DNA from: Callorhinus ursinus
Taxonomy: Eukaryota; Chordata; Mammalia; Carnivora; Otariidae
NCBI RefSeq assembly: GCF_003265705.1
Contig: NW_020312966.1
Location: forward strand, 24,300,550 to 24,364,549
DNA: 64,000 nucleotides
Reading direction: 5' to 3'
The stretch's first letter is position 1. Each line of letters opens with the position of its first letter. Below, one piece after another: positions 11,586 to 24,124 of this stretch. A model generated the notes under the pieces. That model ran no database searches. It saw nothing but the letters and a program-made list of their open reading frames with translations, and was not told where the DNA came from. The position numbers and the translations under genes were made by a program.

Positions 11586-11968
11586 TTTTCTAAGGCTAAT
11601 CTGTGTGTCTCAACACAAGGGATACCAAAGATACACTGATGAGTAAAAAAAATGTAAGTTACAGAGCATATGTACTAGGAGAACATTAAAACAGCAATAA
11701 CAAACTTTTCCCTCCAACTATATGGGACATTTTATTGAGAACAACTCTATTTAGATGAATGTTGACACACTCAGAAACTGGCCTGGGACACTATCCACTG
11801 AGCTTATCAAGAGTTATTAAGAGTTTGCCCTGGAGAGTGGGTGGAGGAAAGGCAGGAAACGGGTTTTGTGGGAAGGGTGGGGTAGATTATTTACTTTTTA
11901 TTTTACAGGCTTCAACATTCTTTACATTTTCTAAATGTAAGTTTTTTGAAAACATTCAAAAGGAAATA

Positions 11969-11971
11969 AGT

Positions 11972-12038
<67 letters not shown>

Positions 12039-12051
12039 AANNNNNNNNNNA

Positions 12052-12095
<44 letters not shown>

Positions 12096-12130
12096 AAAGA
12101 AAGAAAGGAAGAAAGAAAGAAAAGAAAGGA
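11969..12130 (+). repeat. (GAAA)n microsatellite with assembly gap
   Basis: About 160 bases of GAAA repeats are interrupted by ten Ns at 12041-12050. The true array length is unknown. Interruptions (AAGGAA, AAAGG) appear near the 3' end. It lies in the last CMAH intron. Confidence 0.97.
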
Positions 12131-12820
12131 AATTTTAAGACATGCCTGTGTTTGCAAGCCAAGGCAGAGCCAGATGGTAGGTTCTGCTTATTTACAATTA
12201 AATTCCTGCATTTTTCAGAGGGTCAGTAGTAAAGATAAGAAATGATTCTCCCTCCTGGTGATTCTTTTGCAAATATAAAAATGGCAAATTGGCCTTTCTG
12301 ACATTTCAGCTCAAATGTTCCAGATATAATCTTAAAGATGTACACAGTTTTGTAAGGAGACACTTACATGGTTTTGAATTGGAGGCAGGAAGAAACTCAG
12401 TGGGTCATTCCCCTTAACCAACCAGTCCACTAAATTCACAAGGGGCTGGGCACAGGCTAAAATGTGACATAGGAAAGCACTGTCTTCAATGACCATGTCC
12501 TTGTCACATAAACACCACCCCTCATTCTCATCTTGCCAAATACACACCTTCCCTCTAATAATGTCCCTTCATCTCCTATACCAAAAACTACTTGCAGAAG
12601 GGACTGAAACACATTTGTATGAATGTATAAATGATGACTCTTTAAAATATTACTTTCCTAAGATTTGCTTTTCACAGGTTAACAAAGGAATGAAGCTCTA
12701 ATGGTGGAATCTCACATATCCATCAGAATTTGGGGGCATAGTCAGGCCCTGACTCTGCTTATAAATGCCCATGACCTCCTCTGCAGTGGCCTCGCATGTA
12801 GCAGGCATTTTCAGACTTAC

Positions 12821-12936
12821 AGATGATGGTCTATGTCAGGATCCTGCTGCAGCCAGGTTTGGAATCCTATATACAAGTCATCCCAGCGAAGACCATTCTT
12901 CACCATGTGTCTGATGACGTCAACCCGGCTCCAGAT
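12821..12936 (-). CDS. CMAH: CMAH penultimate coding exon
   Basis: On the minus strand an acceptor (CCCGTATCTGTTTCAG) precedes 116 bases encoding 38 residues: IWSRVDVIRHMVKNGLRWDD, then LYIGFQTWLQQDPDIDHH. The exon ends CT followed by the donor GTAAGT (12815-12820). Its phase matches the last exon exactly (CT|G = Leu). The segment is the conserved C-terminal block of CMAH. Against orthologues as I remember them (QTRLQRDPDIYHH, and H or R before SRVDV), this copy has W for R, Q for R and D for Y. Two are explicable as CpG changes of CGG. Splice sites and frame are intact, so this exon alone does not prove a pseudogene, but the changes suggest relaxed constraint. Confidence 0.9.
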
Positions 12937-13159
12937 CTGAAACAGATACGGGACAGCTAGCAGGGGTGACCCAGCCAGCACAGAGTATCGACCCCTCATG
13001 TCCCTGGGAGAAGCAGCTGCCTGTGATGGCAGGGGCTTGGACAGTCCTGGAGAAAAGTCAAATGGAGTAGATATCACAGGCTCAGGGAGGGAAGGGACCA
13101 TGAGGGCTTCAGAAACCCAGGGAAGGAGAACAGGAACGGGCTCAGGAGCAGGGGAGCAG

Positions 13160-13365
13160 GCATAGCGACTGAGAGCACAGAGTGCCATCGCTGGGTTCAA
13201 ATCCAGCCTCTGGCTGGGGGAAATTGGCAACCATTCTGCACCCTGGTTTTCTTACCTATAACATGAAGATAATGGAAACTTCCTCAGAGGTTGTCATGTG
13301 GATTAACAGTCAAGACTTACAAGGAGGCCTGGCACACAGTAAGCTCTCTGTGAATATGTGCACTG
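13160..13365 (+). mobile_element. MIR fragment
   Basis: The sense MIR order is visible: GGGTTCAAATCCAGCCTCTG, then TTTTCTTACCTATAACATGAAGATAATGG in diverged form, then GCCTGGCACACAGTAAGCTC. It lies upstream of the CMAH penultimate exon. Confidence 0.8.
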
Positions 13366-14677
13366 CAGGGTTACTCTGTAGGCGAAGCGTTTATTCTCCT
13401 TCCAGAACATTCAGTGGCAAAGCAAAGACTGCAAGTTTACAGCGATCTGTGTGTTTCAGGCCTGCCACGGAGCAGGGGTCCCTTAATTAGGTGGCCAAGC
13501 CCTTACCTTTCAAGAATCCCCACTCCTGACACGGAAGCTTTTGAACGGTCAAAGGAGCACAGGATTAGAAGACGAGTGGAGTTGGTTTCGAGTGTTAGCC
13601 TTGCGCTTACCAATCAGGCGACCTTCACCTTGCTAAGCCTCTCTTACTGGGCTGTTGTGATATAAAAATCGTTTTATATCGTTTATAAAAAGGAGCTTGG
13701 GGCAGCATGCAGGGGCAGGACGCTAAGATCAGACGTGACTTTGACATTTCATTAGTACCTGTGTTCAAGTTTCCCAGGAGCTTTTCCAGGGTCGGGCATC
13801 AGCTTTCTTCCCCCCAAAAATAGCACACGAGTGCCAGCCGAGGCCAACTGTCATAAATGGCAGGCTCTTCAGTGACACAGAAGGATTCGAAGATGTGCAC
13901 CTTGGATTTACTTCTCTGCCTGCACCGTCCCTGTAACACTATATGCATTGTGCTCTGAAACACAGCTCAGAGACCCTGTTCTTTTACCAGCAGATTTAGA
14001 AACTTGACGGCACAGTTTGGTCAGGAGGCGGCTGCCTCTCATAAGATGTGGGATCCAGGTCTAGTTCCTCACAGTGGAGGGGAGATGGCCTTTCTGACCT
14101 TCCGTTCCGGAGGATGGGAGTCTCCCCCAACAGGAGACTGGGGGACAGGACCGAGAAATATTTAGGGTAGAAAATGGGAAGGTCTAGATAACTGATTAGC
14201 TCTGGGGGTGAGGGGACGGGAAGGCTGGAGGGTTACTCCCCTGTGTCTAGTATGGCTCCTGGTCAGGGGACAACATTGCCAAGAATCCAGAAAAGGAGAA
14301 AGAGCAGTTCTAGAGAAGGAAAAAGATATGTTGAATTTCAAACAGGTTGAAAAGGAGGTACCAAGGACTTGGGAATCTGGGTGATGATATATCTAGCGGG
14401 CCATGGACGGTAAAGAATCGCAAGCATGACCATGTTGTCGGGCGGGACGTGCGGGTTTTGGAGTCATTAGCAGATTAGTGGCTCCAGCAGACAAGGTCAC
14501 CCAGGAAGAGACTCGAGAGGAAGAGTGAGTTGAACAGAGAGCCCTAGAGGGACACAAGCTTTTAGTGATGCCTGGAGAAAGAGAGACCCCAAAATAATGC
14601 AGAAGGATAGTCAGGAAGTGAAAAAAACAAGGGGCAGTGTCATAGCAATGGAGAAAGGACTCCAGGTCGAAAGAACG
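13366..14677. other. Unassigned CMAH-side sequence
   Basis: No CMAH exon was found here by motif search. 13540-13660 resembles another diverged MIR. GTAAGG-type donor words occur (minus strand, near 13501) but without a convincing exon. Confidence 0.35.
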
Positions 14678-14896
14678 GACGGGGGGCTCAGTCGGTTAGG
14701 CATCCAGCTCTGGATCTCGGCTCAGGTCAGGATCTCAGGATTGTGGGATCGAGCCCTGTGTCGGGCCCTGTGCTCAGCACAGAGCCTGCTTGAGAACTCT
14801 CTCTCCCTCTCCCCTTGTCCATCTCCCCACCCCGCACCACATTCTTTCTCTCTCTCTCCCAAATAAATAAGTAAATCTTAAAAAAAAAAAAAAAAA
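14678..14896 (+). mobile_element. Carnivore SINE
   Basis: GGGGGGCTCAGTCGGTTAGG head, GGGATCGAGCCC B box, CT-rich middle and an AAATAAATAAGTAAATCTT tail ending in a 17-A run. The first few head bases are altered. Confidence 0.9.
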
Positions 14897-16264
14897 GATG
14901 GACAGATCACATGCATAAACGTGTCTTCTGCATACTTCCAGGCCCAACCAAAATGTTCACAGGTATAAGCTGCCAGAGACCAGGAAGCAAAGCGAGTCAT
15001 TGACAAGCAGGAGATTTCAGCTAACTTGAATCTGGAAAGCAGGCTGAGGAGTGGCAACCAAAGACAGAGTCACAGGATCCCGGAGCGTGAGAGGAGGGGT
15101 GTCCGGATGTGCAGGGAGTAGAGGTGGGTTCCCAAGGATGACTGTGAGGACACACAGCACAACGTACATCAAACAGCTGACCCCTTCCTATGCCTGTGCT
15201 CTGCTCTCACCAGGGACCTTCAGGTAGTTCTCTGAGCAAATGGAATCGATTTCGGGGGGAGAACGAGGGCAAGTAGGATCTGTGTGGTGTCTCGAAGCAA
15301 GGAGAGCCGTACCTCGGTACCTGGGAGACCCCCAGCCTCACAGCCAGCTCCTCACTTCCATACCTCAAACTGGTGACCTCCTGACCAAAGACAGCCGAAC
15401 CTTGTTTCACAGTCCCTTTTTAAAAACTGAATTAGCTTTCTGCTAAGTTGTCAAGCTGCGTATTTCATGTAAAGATCCAGATTTCCAAGTTCTCTGGAAA
15501 ATTCAGACCAGCTGGAGCTCCTCAGGGGCGGCCCCCTGCCAACCCAGTACGTCCTTTCCACATCCACACCCAGGTCTCCTGAGTATAGGACCTGCCTTGG
15601 GTCAGCTGTGAGCGCTGAAGCAGGTAGTCCCTGCCTCTAAGGAGAGCCTGCTGGGTGACAAGTGCAGTACATATACTGAGAGCCCTAAGTCAAGGACCTA
15701 GACTCAGTCCTAAGCTTGAAAAGTTTTTTTATTGGTAAATAGAGATGAATCCCTTACTTCTTGAAAGTCGCTTACAAATGAAGAAAGATCAGCCTGCGGT
15801 AAGCAACATTGCATATGAGAAGCCAAAGGAGCAATGCCTTCGGGTGTCCAGGGGGAATGACTTGCCCGCCAGCATCCTGTGCTCAGCTAACCTGTCCTGC
15901 AGCGGGAGGCAGAAAAGTATTTAAAGCTTAGCTCCCATGCACCCTTTCTTTGGCAGTTACAAGCAGAGAGTCCAAAGCCAAGGCGGCTTAGACCTGGCTG
16001 GGGTCTGGAAGCAGATACGGGTGGTGCAGGGTGACAGATCTGCAGCAGACCTCAAGGAGCCCATCCAGACTGGAGCAGAAGGAGGAGGTCGACTACCGGA
16101 GCCATGCATCTAGGAGAGAGGGAGAGTTGGTGAAACGGAAAATATACTTACGAGTTTGAAAAACTCATGGTTAAGAAAAGGTAACATGAGAGGGCTCTGG
16201 GTTGCAAGCAGAGGAGCTCTTCCAAGGACAGGCATAAGCAAACTTCAGCACAAGAAATCTCACT
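14897..16264. other. Unassigned sequence
   Basis: No exon or clear repeat was recognised. 15580-15690 has the flavour of an ancient mammalian repeat. ORFs near 15207-15446 run on both strands and show no domain. Confidence 0.35.
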
Positions 16265-16487
16265 AAAATCCTGACATATAGGGGTGCCCTGGTGGCTCAG
16301 TCGGTTAAGTGTCTGCCTTCAGCTCAGGTCATGATCCCAGGGTCCTGGGATCGAACCCCACATCGGGCTCCCTGCTCAGCAGGGAGTCTGCTTGTCCCTC
16401 TCCTGTTCCCCCTGCTTGTGCTCTTGTGCACGCTCTCACTTTCTCTCAAATAAATAAAATCGTAAAAATAAAAAATCCTGACAGATA
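16265..16487 (+). mobile_element. Carnivore SINE with TSD
   Basis: The SINE is 16281-16471 (GGCTCAGTCGGTTAAGTG head, AAATAAATAAAATCGT tail). The flanking TSD is AAAATCCTGACATATA (16265-16280) and AAAATCCTGACAGATA (16472-16487), with one mismatch. Confidence 0.95.
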
Positions 16488-16740
16488 AAAGCACCAAAAG
16501 CCACATTACACGGGGCCAAGTATGGAGCAGGCGTGATGATTCAGCCCACAGTACATTTAAGTCTGCAACAGAGCTGCTGTTTGCATCACCCAACAGATGC
16601 ATTGTGAAAAGCTGTGAAAAGGTGACTTTCAGTTAAATATTTTACATGAACCTGTGAATCAAAAATGTCCAAAGATGAATCTCCTTTAAGGCTAGAAGAT
16701 ACCCTAATGTATAGACTTGGTGAATTCAGATTTGAGAAGC

Positions 16741-16965
16741 AACACAGTGGCTAATACGTAGACTCTGGAGCTAGACCCCTGAGGTCAGTCCTCCGCACCA
16801 TCGCTTTTGAGCTGGACAGCCTCGGGCAAGCTCCTGGACATCATGGCGATGTCCTCATCCACAGGTGGGTACTATAGTGATATCTCGTCCATAAGGTTGT
16901 TGTCGAATAAATGACTTATAATTTTATAAAGTGCTTCGAGCTATGTAAGCGTTTGTTAAATAAAG
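16741..16965 (+). mobile_element. MIR fragment
   Basis: CACAGTGGCTAATACGTAGACTCTGGAGC start, GCCTCGGGCAAGCTCC, ATAAGGTTGTTGTCGAATAAATGA and a final AAGTGCTTCGAGC follow MIR order with heavy decay. Confidence 0.75.
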
Positions 16966-17181
16966 CAATATATTTAATAGATCCATCTTGCTTAAAATGG
17001 GTACTTTGCATAGGGTTTTCCTATATGTGAAAACCCAGTTTTTTAAAACCCAGAAAGCAGGCAGTAGGTTATTGGTTTTCTGAAGTTTTGGCCTAGGATT
17101 CTCTTCAATGGCAAGTACTTTGCTAAATACCAAAATACAAGTCAAATGATTAAAATGTAGCTTAAGAACATATCTGATCTA

Positions 17182-17379
17182 GGGGCGCCTGAGTGGCTCA
17201 GTTGTTAAGCATCTGCCTTCGGCTCAGGTCATGATCCCGGGGTCCTGGGATCAAGCCCTGCATTGGGCTTCCTGCTCAGCAGGAAACCTGCTTTTCCTTC
17301 TCCCACTCCCCCTGCTTGTCGTTCTTGCTCTCGCTATCTTTCTCTCTATCAAAGAAATAAAATCTTAAAAAAAAAAAAG
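17182..17379 (+). mobile_element. Carnivore SINE
   Basis: GGGGCGCCTGAGTGGCTCAG head, GGGATCAAGCCC, CT-rich middle, AAATAAAATCTT and a 12-A tail. It abuts the first recognisable base of the old L1 that follows. Confidence 0.93.
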
Positions 17380-19928
17380 AAATGAAGAATGCCTTTGATG
17401 AGCTCATTAGTAGCCTGGACATGGCTAAGGAAAGAATTTCTGAGCTTGACGCTATGACAAAAAAAACTTCTAAAACTGAAAAGCAAAGAAAAAAGACTGG
17501 AAAAGAAATGGAATGGAATGTCCAAGACCTGTGGGAGAACTACAAAAGGTATAAATAACATACATATAATCAGAATACTAGGAAGAGAATAAAGAGAGAA
17601 AGGAACGGAAAAAAAATATTTGAAATAAAAATGACTGCGAATTTCTCCCAAATTAATGTCAGACATCAAACCATAGGTCCAGGAAGTTCACAGAACACCA
17701 AACAGGATAAATGCAAAATAAAATAAAATAAAATACATAAATAAATTCACACCTAGGCATATCATATTCAAACTGCAGAATATCAACAATAAAGAAAAAA
17801 TCTTGAAAGAAGGAGGAAAAAAATCTTACCTATAGAGGAGCTAAGATAAAAATTACACACTAATTCTTGGAAACTGTGCTAACAAGAAAAGAGTGGAGTG
17901 AAACGTTTAAAGTGTTGAAAGAAAAAGGCCCACCAATCTAATATTCTGTATCCTGCAAAATTATCCTTCAAAAGTAAAGGAGAAATAAAGACTTTCTTAG
18001 ACAAACAAAAACTGGAGGAATGTGTCACCAGTAGACCCACCCTACAAGAAAAGTAAAAAGAAGTTCTTCGCAGAAAAGGAAATGGTATAGGTTAGAAACT
18101 TAGATCTATATAAAGAAAGAAGGAGCATTAAAGAAGGAATAAGTCAAAGTCAAATTTTTTTTCTTAGTTGATATAACAGATAACAGTTGGTTTAAAATAA
18201 TAATAGCAAAAATGTATCCAACTATTTTAGCTTATATGTAATTGAAATTAATGACAATTATACAAGGGAAGGGAGGAAATTATTATAAGGTATCTGCACT
18301 ACTTGTGAAGTGTTATCATGTTATTTGAAAGTGGACTTGGACTAGCTATAAACCTATACTGCATACTGTAGGGAAACCATTAAGAAAGTTTTTAAAAATA
18401 CTATTATTGACATGCTAAGAAAGGAGAGAAAATGGAATCATATAGAATGCTCAATTAAAAACACAAAGGCAAAAAAAAGAAGAGTGGAAGAAAAAAATAG
18501 AAACAAATAACAAGAGCAATGAATAGAAAAGAGGAACAAATATGGTAGTTATAAATCCAACTATATCAAGAAATACTTTAAGCATCAAAGGTCTAAATAT
18601 ACCAATTAAAAGACAGACTGTCAGACTAGATCAAAAAGCAAGATCTAGCTATAGGCTGTCTGTAAGAAACCAGCTTTTTTTAAATTTGAGTATAGTTGAC
18701 ACACAATGTTACATTAGTTTCAAGTTTTCTCTTCAAGTTTTTATGGAACATTCACTAATACAGACCACATTTGGGGCCATAAAACAGACCTTAATAAATT
18801 TAAAGGAATAGAAATCATACAATTTATTCTCTAAGAGCACAAAAGAATTAAACCAGAAGTCAATAACAAAAAAATTGCTGGAAAATCCCCAAATGCTTAA
18901 TGGTTAAACAACACAACTCAAAATAAAACATGTGTCAAAGAAGAAATCTCAAAAAAATTTTCTCATATTTTAAACTAAATGAAAATTTGAGTTATCAAAA
19001 TTTGTGAAATGCAGTGAAAGCAGTGTTTATGGAGAAATTTATGGTGTTGAATGCATATATTAGAAAAGAAATATCTAAAATTAATAATATCAGCTTCTAC
19101 CTCAGGAAACTAGAAAAAGCAGAGCAAATTAAATCCAAAGTAAGCAAAAAGAAATAATAAAAATTAGAGCAGAAATCAATGAAATTGAAAAAAGAGAATC
19201 GTTAAAGAAAATGAACAAAACCAAAAGCTGGTTCTTTGAATGGATCAATTAAATTGTTAAGTTTCTAGACAGGTCAACTAAGAAAAGAGAGAAAACACAA
19301 ATTACTTATATCAGAAATGGCAAAGGGGACAACACTACAGATCCCATGAATATTAAAAGAAGAAGAAAGGAATACTATGAATAATTCTATGCTCACAAAT
19401 TTGATAAGCTAGATGAAACAGACCAATTCCTTGAAAAAAACCTGCCAAAACACACACAAGAAGAAACAGACAATCTGAATAGGTCGATGTCTACTAAATA
19501 GATTGAATCAGTAACAAATAACATTCCAAAACAAAAAAACATCAGGCTCAGATGAGTTGACTGGTGAAATCTACCAAACATTTAAGGAAAAAATTATACC
19601 AATTCTCTACAATTTCACTCAGAATATAGAGGCAGAAGGTATACTTCCTAATTCATTCTATGAGCCCATCATTACACTAATATCAAAACCAGACAAAGAT
19701 GTTCCAAGGAAACTATAGACCAATATCTCCCATGAACATAGATGCAAATATCCTTAGTAAAATAATAGCAAATCGAATTCAACATTATGTAAGAAGAATG
19801 ATACACCACAAATAGGTAGGATTTATTCCAGGTAATGAAACACTGGTTCAACATTAAAAAATCAATTAATGTAATCCATCAAGTCAACCACCTAAAGAAG
19901 AAAAATCACATGATCATATAATAGATAC

Positions 19929-20170
19929 AGAAAAAGCATTTGGGGAACGTGGGTGGCTCAGTCAGTTAAGCATCCAACTCTTGGTTTCAGCTCAGGTCAT
20001 GATCTCAGTGTCATAGGATCAAGCCCCACACTGGACTCCACACTCAGTGCAGAATCTCCTGGAGATATTCTCTCTCCCTCTCCCTTGCCCACTTCCCCCC
20101 CCCAGCTTGTACTCACCCTCTCTTTCTAAATAAATAAATTCTTAAAAAAAATAAAAAAGAAAAAGCATTT
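19929..20170 (+). mobile_element. Carnivore SINE nested in the old L1, with TSD
   Basis: The SINE is 19942-20157. A perfect 13-bp TSD AGAAAAAGCATTT lies at 19929-19941 and 20158-20170 and splits the L1 motif for the RT 'EKAFD' region. Confidence 0.95.
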
Positions 20171-21748
20171 GACAAAATCTAATGCCCATGCATGATAAAA
20201 ACACCATAAACTAGGAATTGAGGGGGAACATCCTCAACTTGATAAACAACATCTTCAAAAAACCAAAAGCTAATATCAAACTTAATGGTGAGAAACTAGA
20301 AGCTTTCCTGCTAATATCAGGAACAAAGAAAAATGTTCCCTCTCACTACTTCTTTTCAACATTGTGCTAGGACTCAACATTGTGCTGGAAGTCCTAGCTA
20401 AGACATTAAGACAAGAAAAAGAAATAAACATATATAGATTGAGAAAGGAGAAATAAAACCATCTTTGCAGATGACATGATCGTCTATGGAAAAAACCTAA
20501 GAATCAACAACAACAAAAATCTTGGAACTAACAAGCAATTATAGCAAGGTTACAGGATCCAGGGTTAATATACAAAAGTCAATCACTTCCCTATATATCA
20601 ACAATAAACAAGGAGAGTTTGAGATAAAAAACACAATACTATTTACATTAACAGCTAAAAAGATGAAATACTCAGGTGTAAATCTAACAAAATATATATC
20701 AGATCTACATAATGGTGAAAAAAAATCAAAGAACTAAATAAATGAAAGATTCCATGTTCACGGATGGGAAGACAACATTGTCAGGATGTCAATTCTTCCC
20801 AACTTGATCCATAGAATCAACACAATTTCAGTCAGAATCCTAGCATGTTATTTTGTGGATACCAACTGATATGAAGAGGCAAAAGACCCAGAATAACCAA
20901 TACAATAGTGAAGAAGAACGAAGTCAGAAGATTGAAACTACCAGACTTCAGCACTTACTATAAAGCTACAAAAATCTACAAATCAAGACCGAGTTGCAAA
21001 AGAATACACAAATAGGTCAATGGAACAGAGTAGAGAGCCCCAAAATAGACCTACACAAATACAGTCCACTGATCTTTGACAAAGGAGCAAAGATAGTCTT
21101 CTCAACAAATGGTGCTGGAACAACTGGACATTCACATCCAAAAGAATAAACCTAGACCATACTCTTCTTACAAAAATCCATTCAAAATGGCTCAGATACC
21201 TAAATGCAAAATGCAAAACTATAAAACTCCTAGAAGATTACATAGAAAATCTAGATGACCTTGGGTCATGACTTTTTAGATACAGCATGTAAGACTTCAT
21301 CCATGAAAGAATTATTGATAAGCTGGGTGCCATTAAAAGCAAAAACTTCTGTTCTATGAAAGACAGTGTCAAGAGAATGAGAACACAAGCCATAGATGGG
21401 GAGAAAATATTTGCAAAAAAAAAAATAAGCAAAGAACTCTTAAAACTTAACAATAAGAAAACATAGAATCCCATCAAAAAATGGGCCAAAGATCTGAAGA
21501 GACATCTCACAAAAAACATACTGGTGGCAAATAATCATATGAAAAGCCACTCAACATCAAATGTCATTAGGGAATTGCAAATTAAAATAACAACTGGATA
21601 CCATTACACACCTATTAGAACAGCCCAAATCCAGAACACTGAAAGTATCAAATGCTGGTGAGGATATGGAGCAACAGGAACATCCATTTATTTCTGGTGG
21701 GAATGCAAAATGGTAGCCACTTTGGAAGATAATTTGGTGGTTTCTTAT

Positions 21749-21953
21749 AAAACTAAACACTCAGGGTGCCTGGGTGGCTCATTTGGTTAAGTGTCATACT
21801 CTTAGTTTCAGCTCATGTCATGATCTCAGTCAGGGTTGTGAGACTGAGTCCCACATCGGGCTTCGAGCTCAGCATGGAGTCTGCTTGAGATTCTCTCTCT
21901 CCGTCTTCCTCTGCTCCCCCCCTTGCTCATTCTCACACACACTCTCTCTAAAA

Positions 21954-22000
<47 letters not shown>

Positions 22001-22024
22001 AATTAAAAAGAAAAAAACTAAACA
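21749..22024 (+). mobile_element. Carnivore SINE with expanded (AAAT)n tail, nested in the old L1
   Basis: The SINE is 21764-22013 with the TSD AAAACTAAACA at 21749-21759 and 22014-22024. Its tail has grown into an (AAAT)n array at about 21952-22002. Confidence 0.93.
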
Positions 22025-22756
22025 TACTCTTACTATACAATCCAGCAATCATACTCCTTGGTATTTACCCAAATGAGTTGAAAACTATGTCCACACAAAA
22101 TCCTGCACATGGATGTTTACAGAAGCTTTACTCATAACTGTCAAAATCTGGAAGCAACCAAGATGTGCTTCAGTAGGTGATTGGACAAATAAACTGTGGT
22201 CCATCCAGACAATGGAATAATACTTAGTGCTAAAAATAAATGTGCTATCAAGCCATAGAAAAACGTAGGGAAAACTTAAATGCATATTACTAAATGAAAG
22301 AAGACTAAATGAAATGCCTATATACAGTATAATTCCAACTATACGACATTCTAGAAAAAGGCAAAACCTAAAGAGACAGTGGTTCCCAGGGTTTAGGGGT
22401 GAGGGACAAATGAATAGGCAGAACACAGAAGTGAATGAAACTATTCTGTATGATATAATGGTAGACATATATCGTTATATATTTAACCAAACCTGTAGAA
22501 TTTATACAAATTGACACACCACCACCAAAAACGAACACTAATGTAAACTACAGATTTGGGGTGATGATGATGTGCCAAAATAGGTTCATCAACTGTAATA
22601 AATGTACCACTCTGGTGTGGTACATTCACAATGGGGGAGGCTCTGTATATATGGGGCAACAATATATATGGAAACTGTGTACTTTCTGCACAACTTTGCC
22701 AAGAACCTAAAACTTCTCTAAAATATAAAGTCTATGTAAAAAAAAAAAAAGAAAAA

Positions 22757-23761
22757 AGAAATGAGCTATCAATCCATAAAAAGACATGGCTGAACCTTAA
22801 ATGCATATTACTAAGTGAATAATCCAGTCTGATTAGGCTACATACTATGTGATTCTATTTACATGGCATTCTGGAAAAGGCAAAACTACAGAGACAGTAA
22901 AAAGATCAATGATTACCAGGGGCTCAGGGAGTGGGGTGGGGGTCAAACAGATGAAGCACAGGAGAATTTTAGGGTGGGTGAAACTGTAACAGTGGGAATG
23001 ACATACACATTTGTGAAAAGCCACACAACTTTATAGAACAGGGTGAGCCTCAATGTAGGCAAATTTTTAAAAAATCATTTAGAAGGTGGAGGGATCCTAA
23101 GAAAGAATGTATATACTCAGCCTGACTCAAGGAGGGGGGCACACAAATTCTTACCCCTTAAATGTGTGTGATTTTCTGTCAAAGAACACCTTTGGGAAGG
23201 AGAGAGAAAGAGAAAACAACTTTACAGTGGAGAAATGTGACAAACACTACCTCATTCAGGTGCTCAAGGTCAGTATCAACAGTGATAAATTATGTTACTA
23301 TGTGACCTTGATGTGATATAATGAAATGGCACTTTACCTCTGTGATTCCTCTCCAAAACCCATAACCTTAGTCTAATCTTGAGAAAAACATCAAATTCCA
23401 ATAAAGAGATGTCCTACAATATATTTGATCAGTATTCCTTGAAATTATCAAGATCATCAAAAACAAGGAAAGCCTGAGAAACTGTCCCAGCTAAGAGGTG
23501 CCCAAGAAGACATGATGATTAAATGTAATGTGGTATCTTAGATGTGATCCTGGGACAGAAAAAGGCCTTAGGTAAAACTAAGAAGATGTGAATAAACTAG
23601 TTAAGAATAATGTATCAACACTAGTTCATTAATTGTAACAAACATGTCATGCTAGTGCAAATGCTAGTAGAAGAAACTGGGTGTGGTATATGTGAAAACT
23701 ATTTACTAGCCTCTCAATTTTTCTGTAAATATAAAACTTTTCCAAACAAAGAAGTTTACTT
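22757..23761 (+). mobile_element. Second old L1 3' end, parallel to the one just upstream
   Basis: 22757-23050 repeats the pattern at 22236-22450 (CTTAAATGCATATTACTAA, GGCAAAAC, GGGGTGGGGGTC). 23600-23760 parallels 22590-22735 (TAATTGTAACAAA, CTGGGTGTGGTATATG, AATATAAAACTTTTC). This copy carries an extra 0.5-kb 3'UTR stretch (23060-23590) that the first copy lacks. Confidence 0.75.
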
Positions 23762-24000
23762 AAAAAGTAAATGCTGGGGCGCCTGGGTGGCTCAGATGGT
23801 TAAGTGTCTGCCTTCCGCTCAGGTCATGATCCCAGGGTCCTGGGATCGAGCCCCACATCGGGCTCCTGGCTCAGCAAGCAGCCTGCTTCTCCCTCTCCCT
23901 CTGCCTCTCTCCCTGCTCATGCTTTCTCTTCTCTCTCTCTGTATCTCTGTGTCTCAAATGAATAAATAAAATCCTTAAAAATTTTTTAAAAAAGTAAATG
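23762..24000 (+). mobile_element. Carnivore SINE with TSD
   Basis: The SINE is 23774-23988 with a near-consensus head (GGCGCCTGGGTGGCTCAG). A perfect TSD AAAAAGTAAATG lies at 23762-23773 and 23989-24000. Confidence 0.96.
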
Positions 24001-24124
24001 TTATCTTGCTTCAAAATTTGTAATAGTTATTTTATTTAATAAAACCAAAACCCATAAAATTTAATGTTTTAAAATATGGCCTGATAAATGAGGCAAAGAA
24101 TAAAGGACATTCAAAATAAAAGAG

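Larger units (their letters stand above)
17380..22756 (+). mobile_element. Old L1 (L1M-type), decayed, with nested SINEs
   Basis: ORF1-like text runs from 17380 (ATGAAGAATGCCTTTGATG) to about 18060. ORF2 runs from about 18540 (ACTTTAAGCATCAAAGGTC) through an RT segment with FADDM (20466-20480) to about 21760. The 3'UTR ends in an A-run at 22739-22751. Many stops and indels leave no ORF above about 90 residues. A foreign AT-rich piece near 18677-18725 resembles an antisense L1 tail. The SINEs at 19942-20157 and 21764-22013 inserted later. Confidence 0.88.

Noticed and set aside
11759..12229. 156-residue lysine-rich ORF
   Set aside because: It is translation through the GAAA microsatellite and the N gap.
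12937..13230. Upstream extension of the CMAH penultimate ORF (137 residues in all)
   Set aside because: The acceptor at 12937-12938 makes bases above 12936 intron; the upstream part runs into a MIR.
23774..23870. tRNA genes in SINE heads
   Set aside because: A- and B-box-like words are present in all SINE copies, but the cloverleaf is decayed and the CT-rich body and A tail mark them as SINEs.
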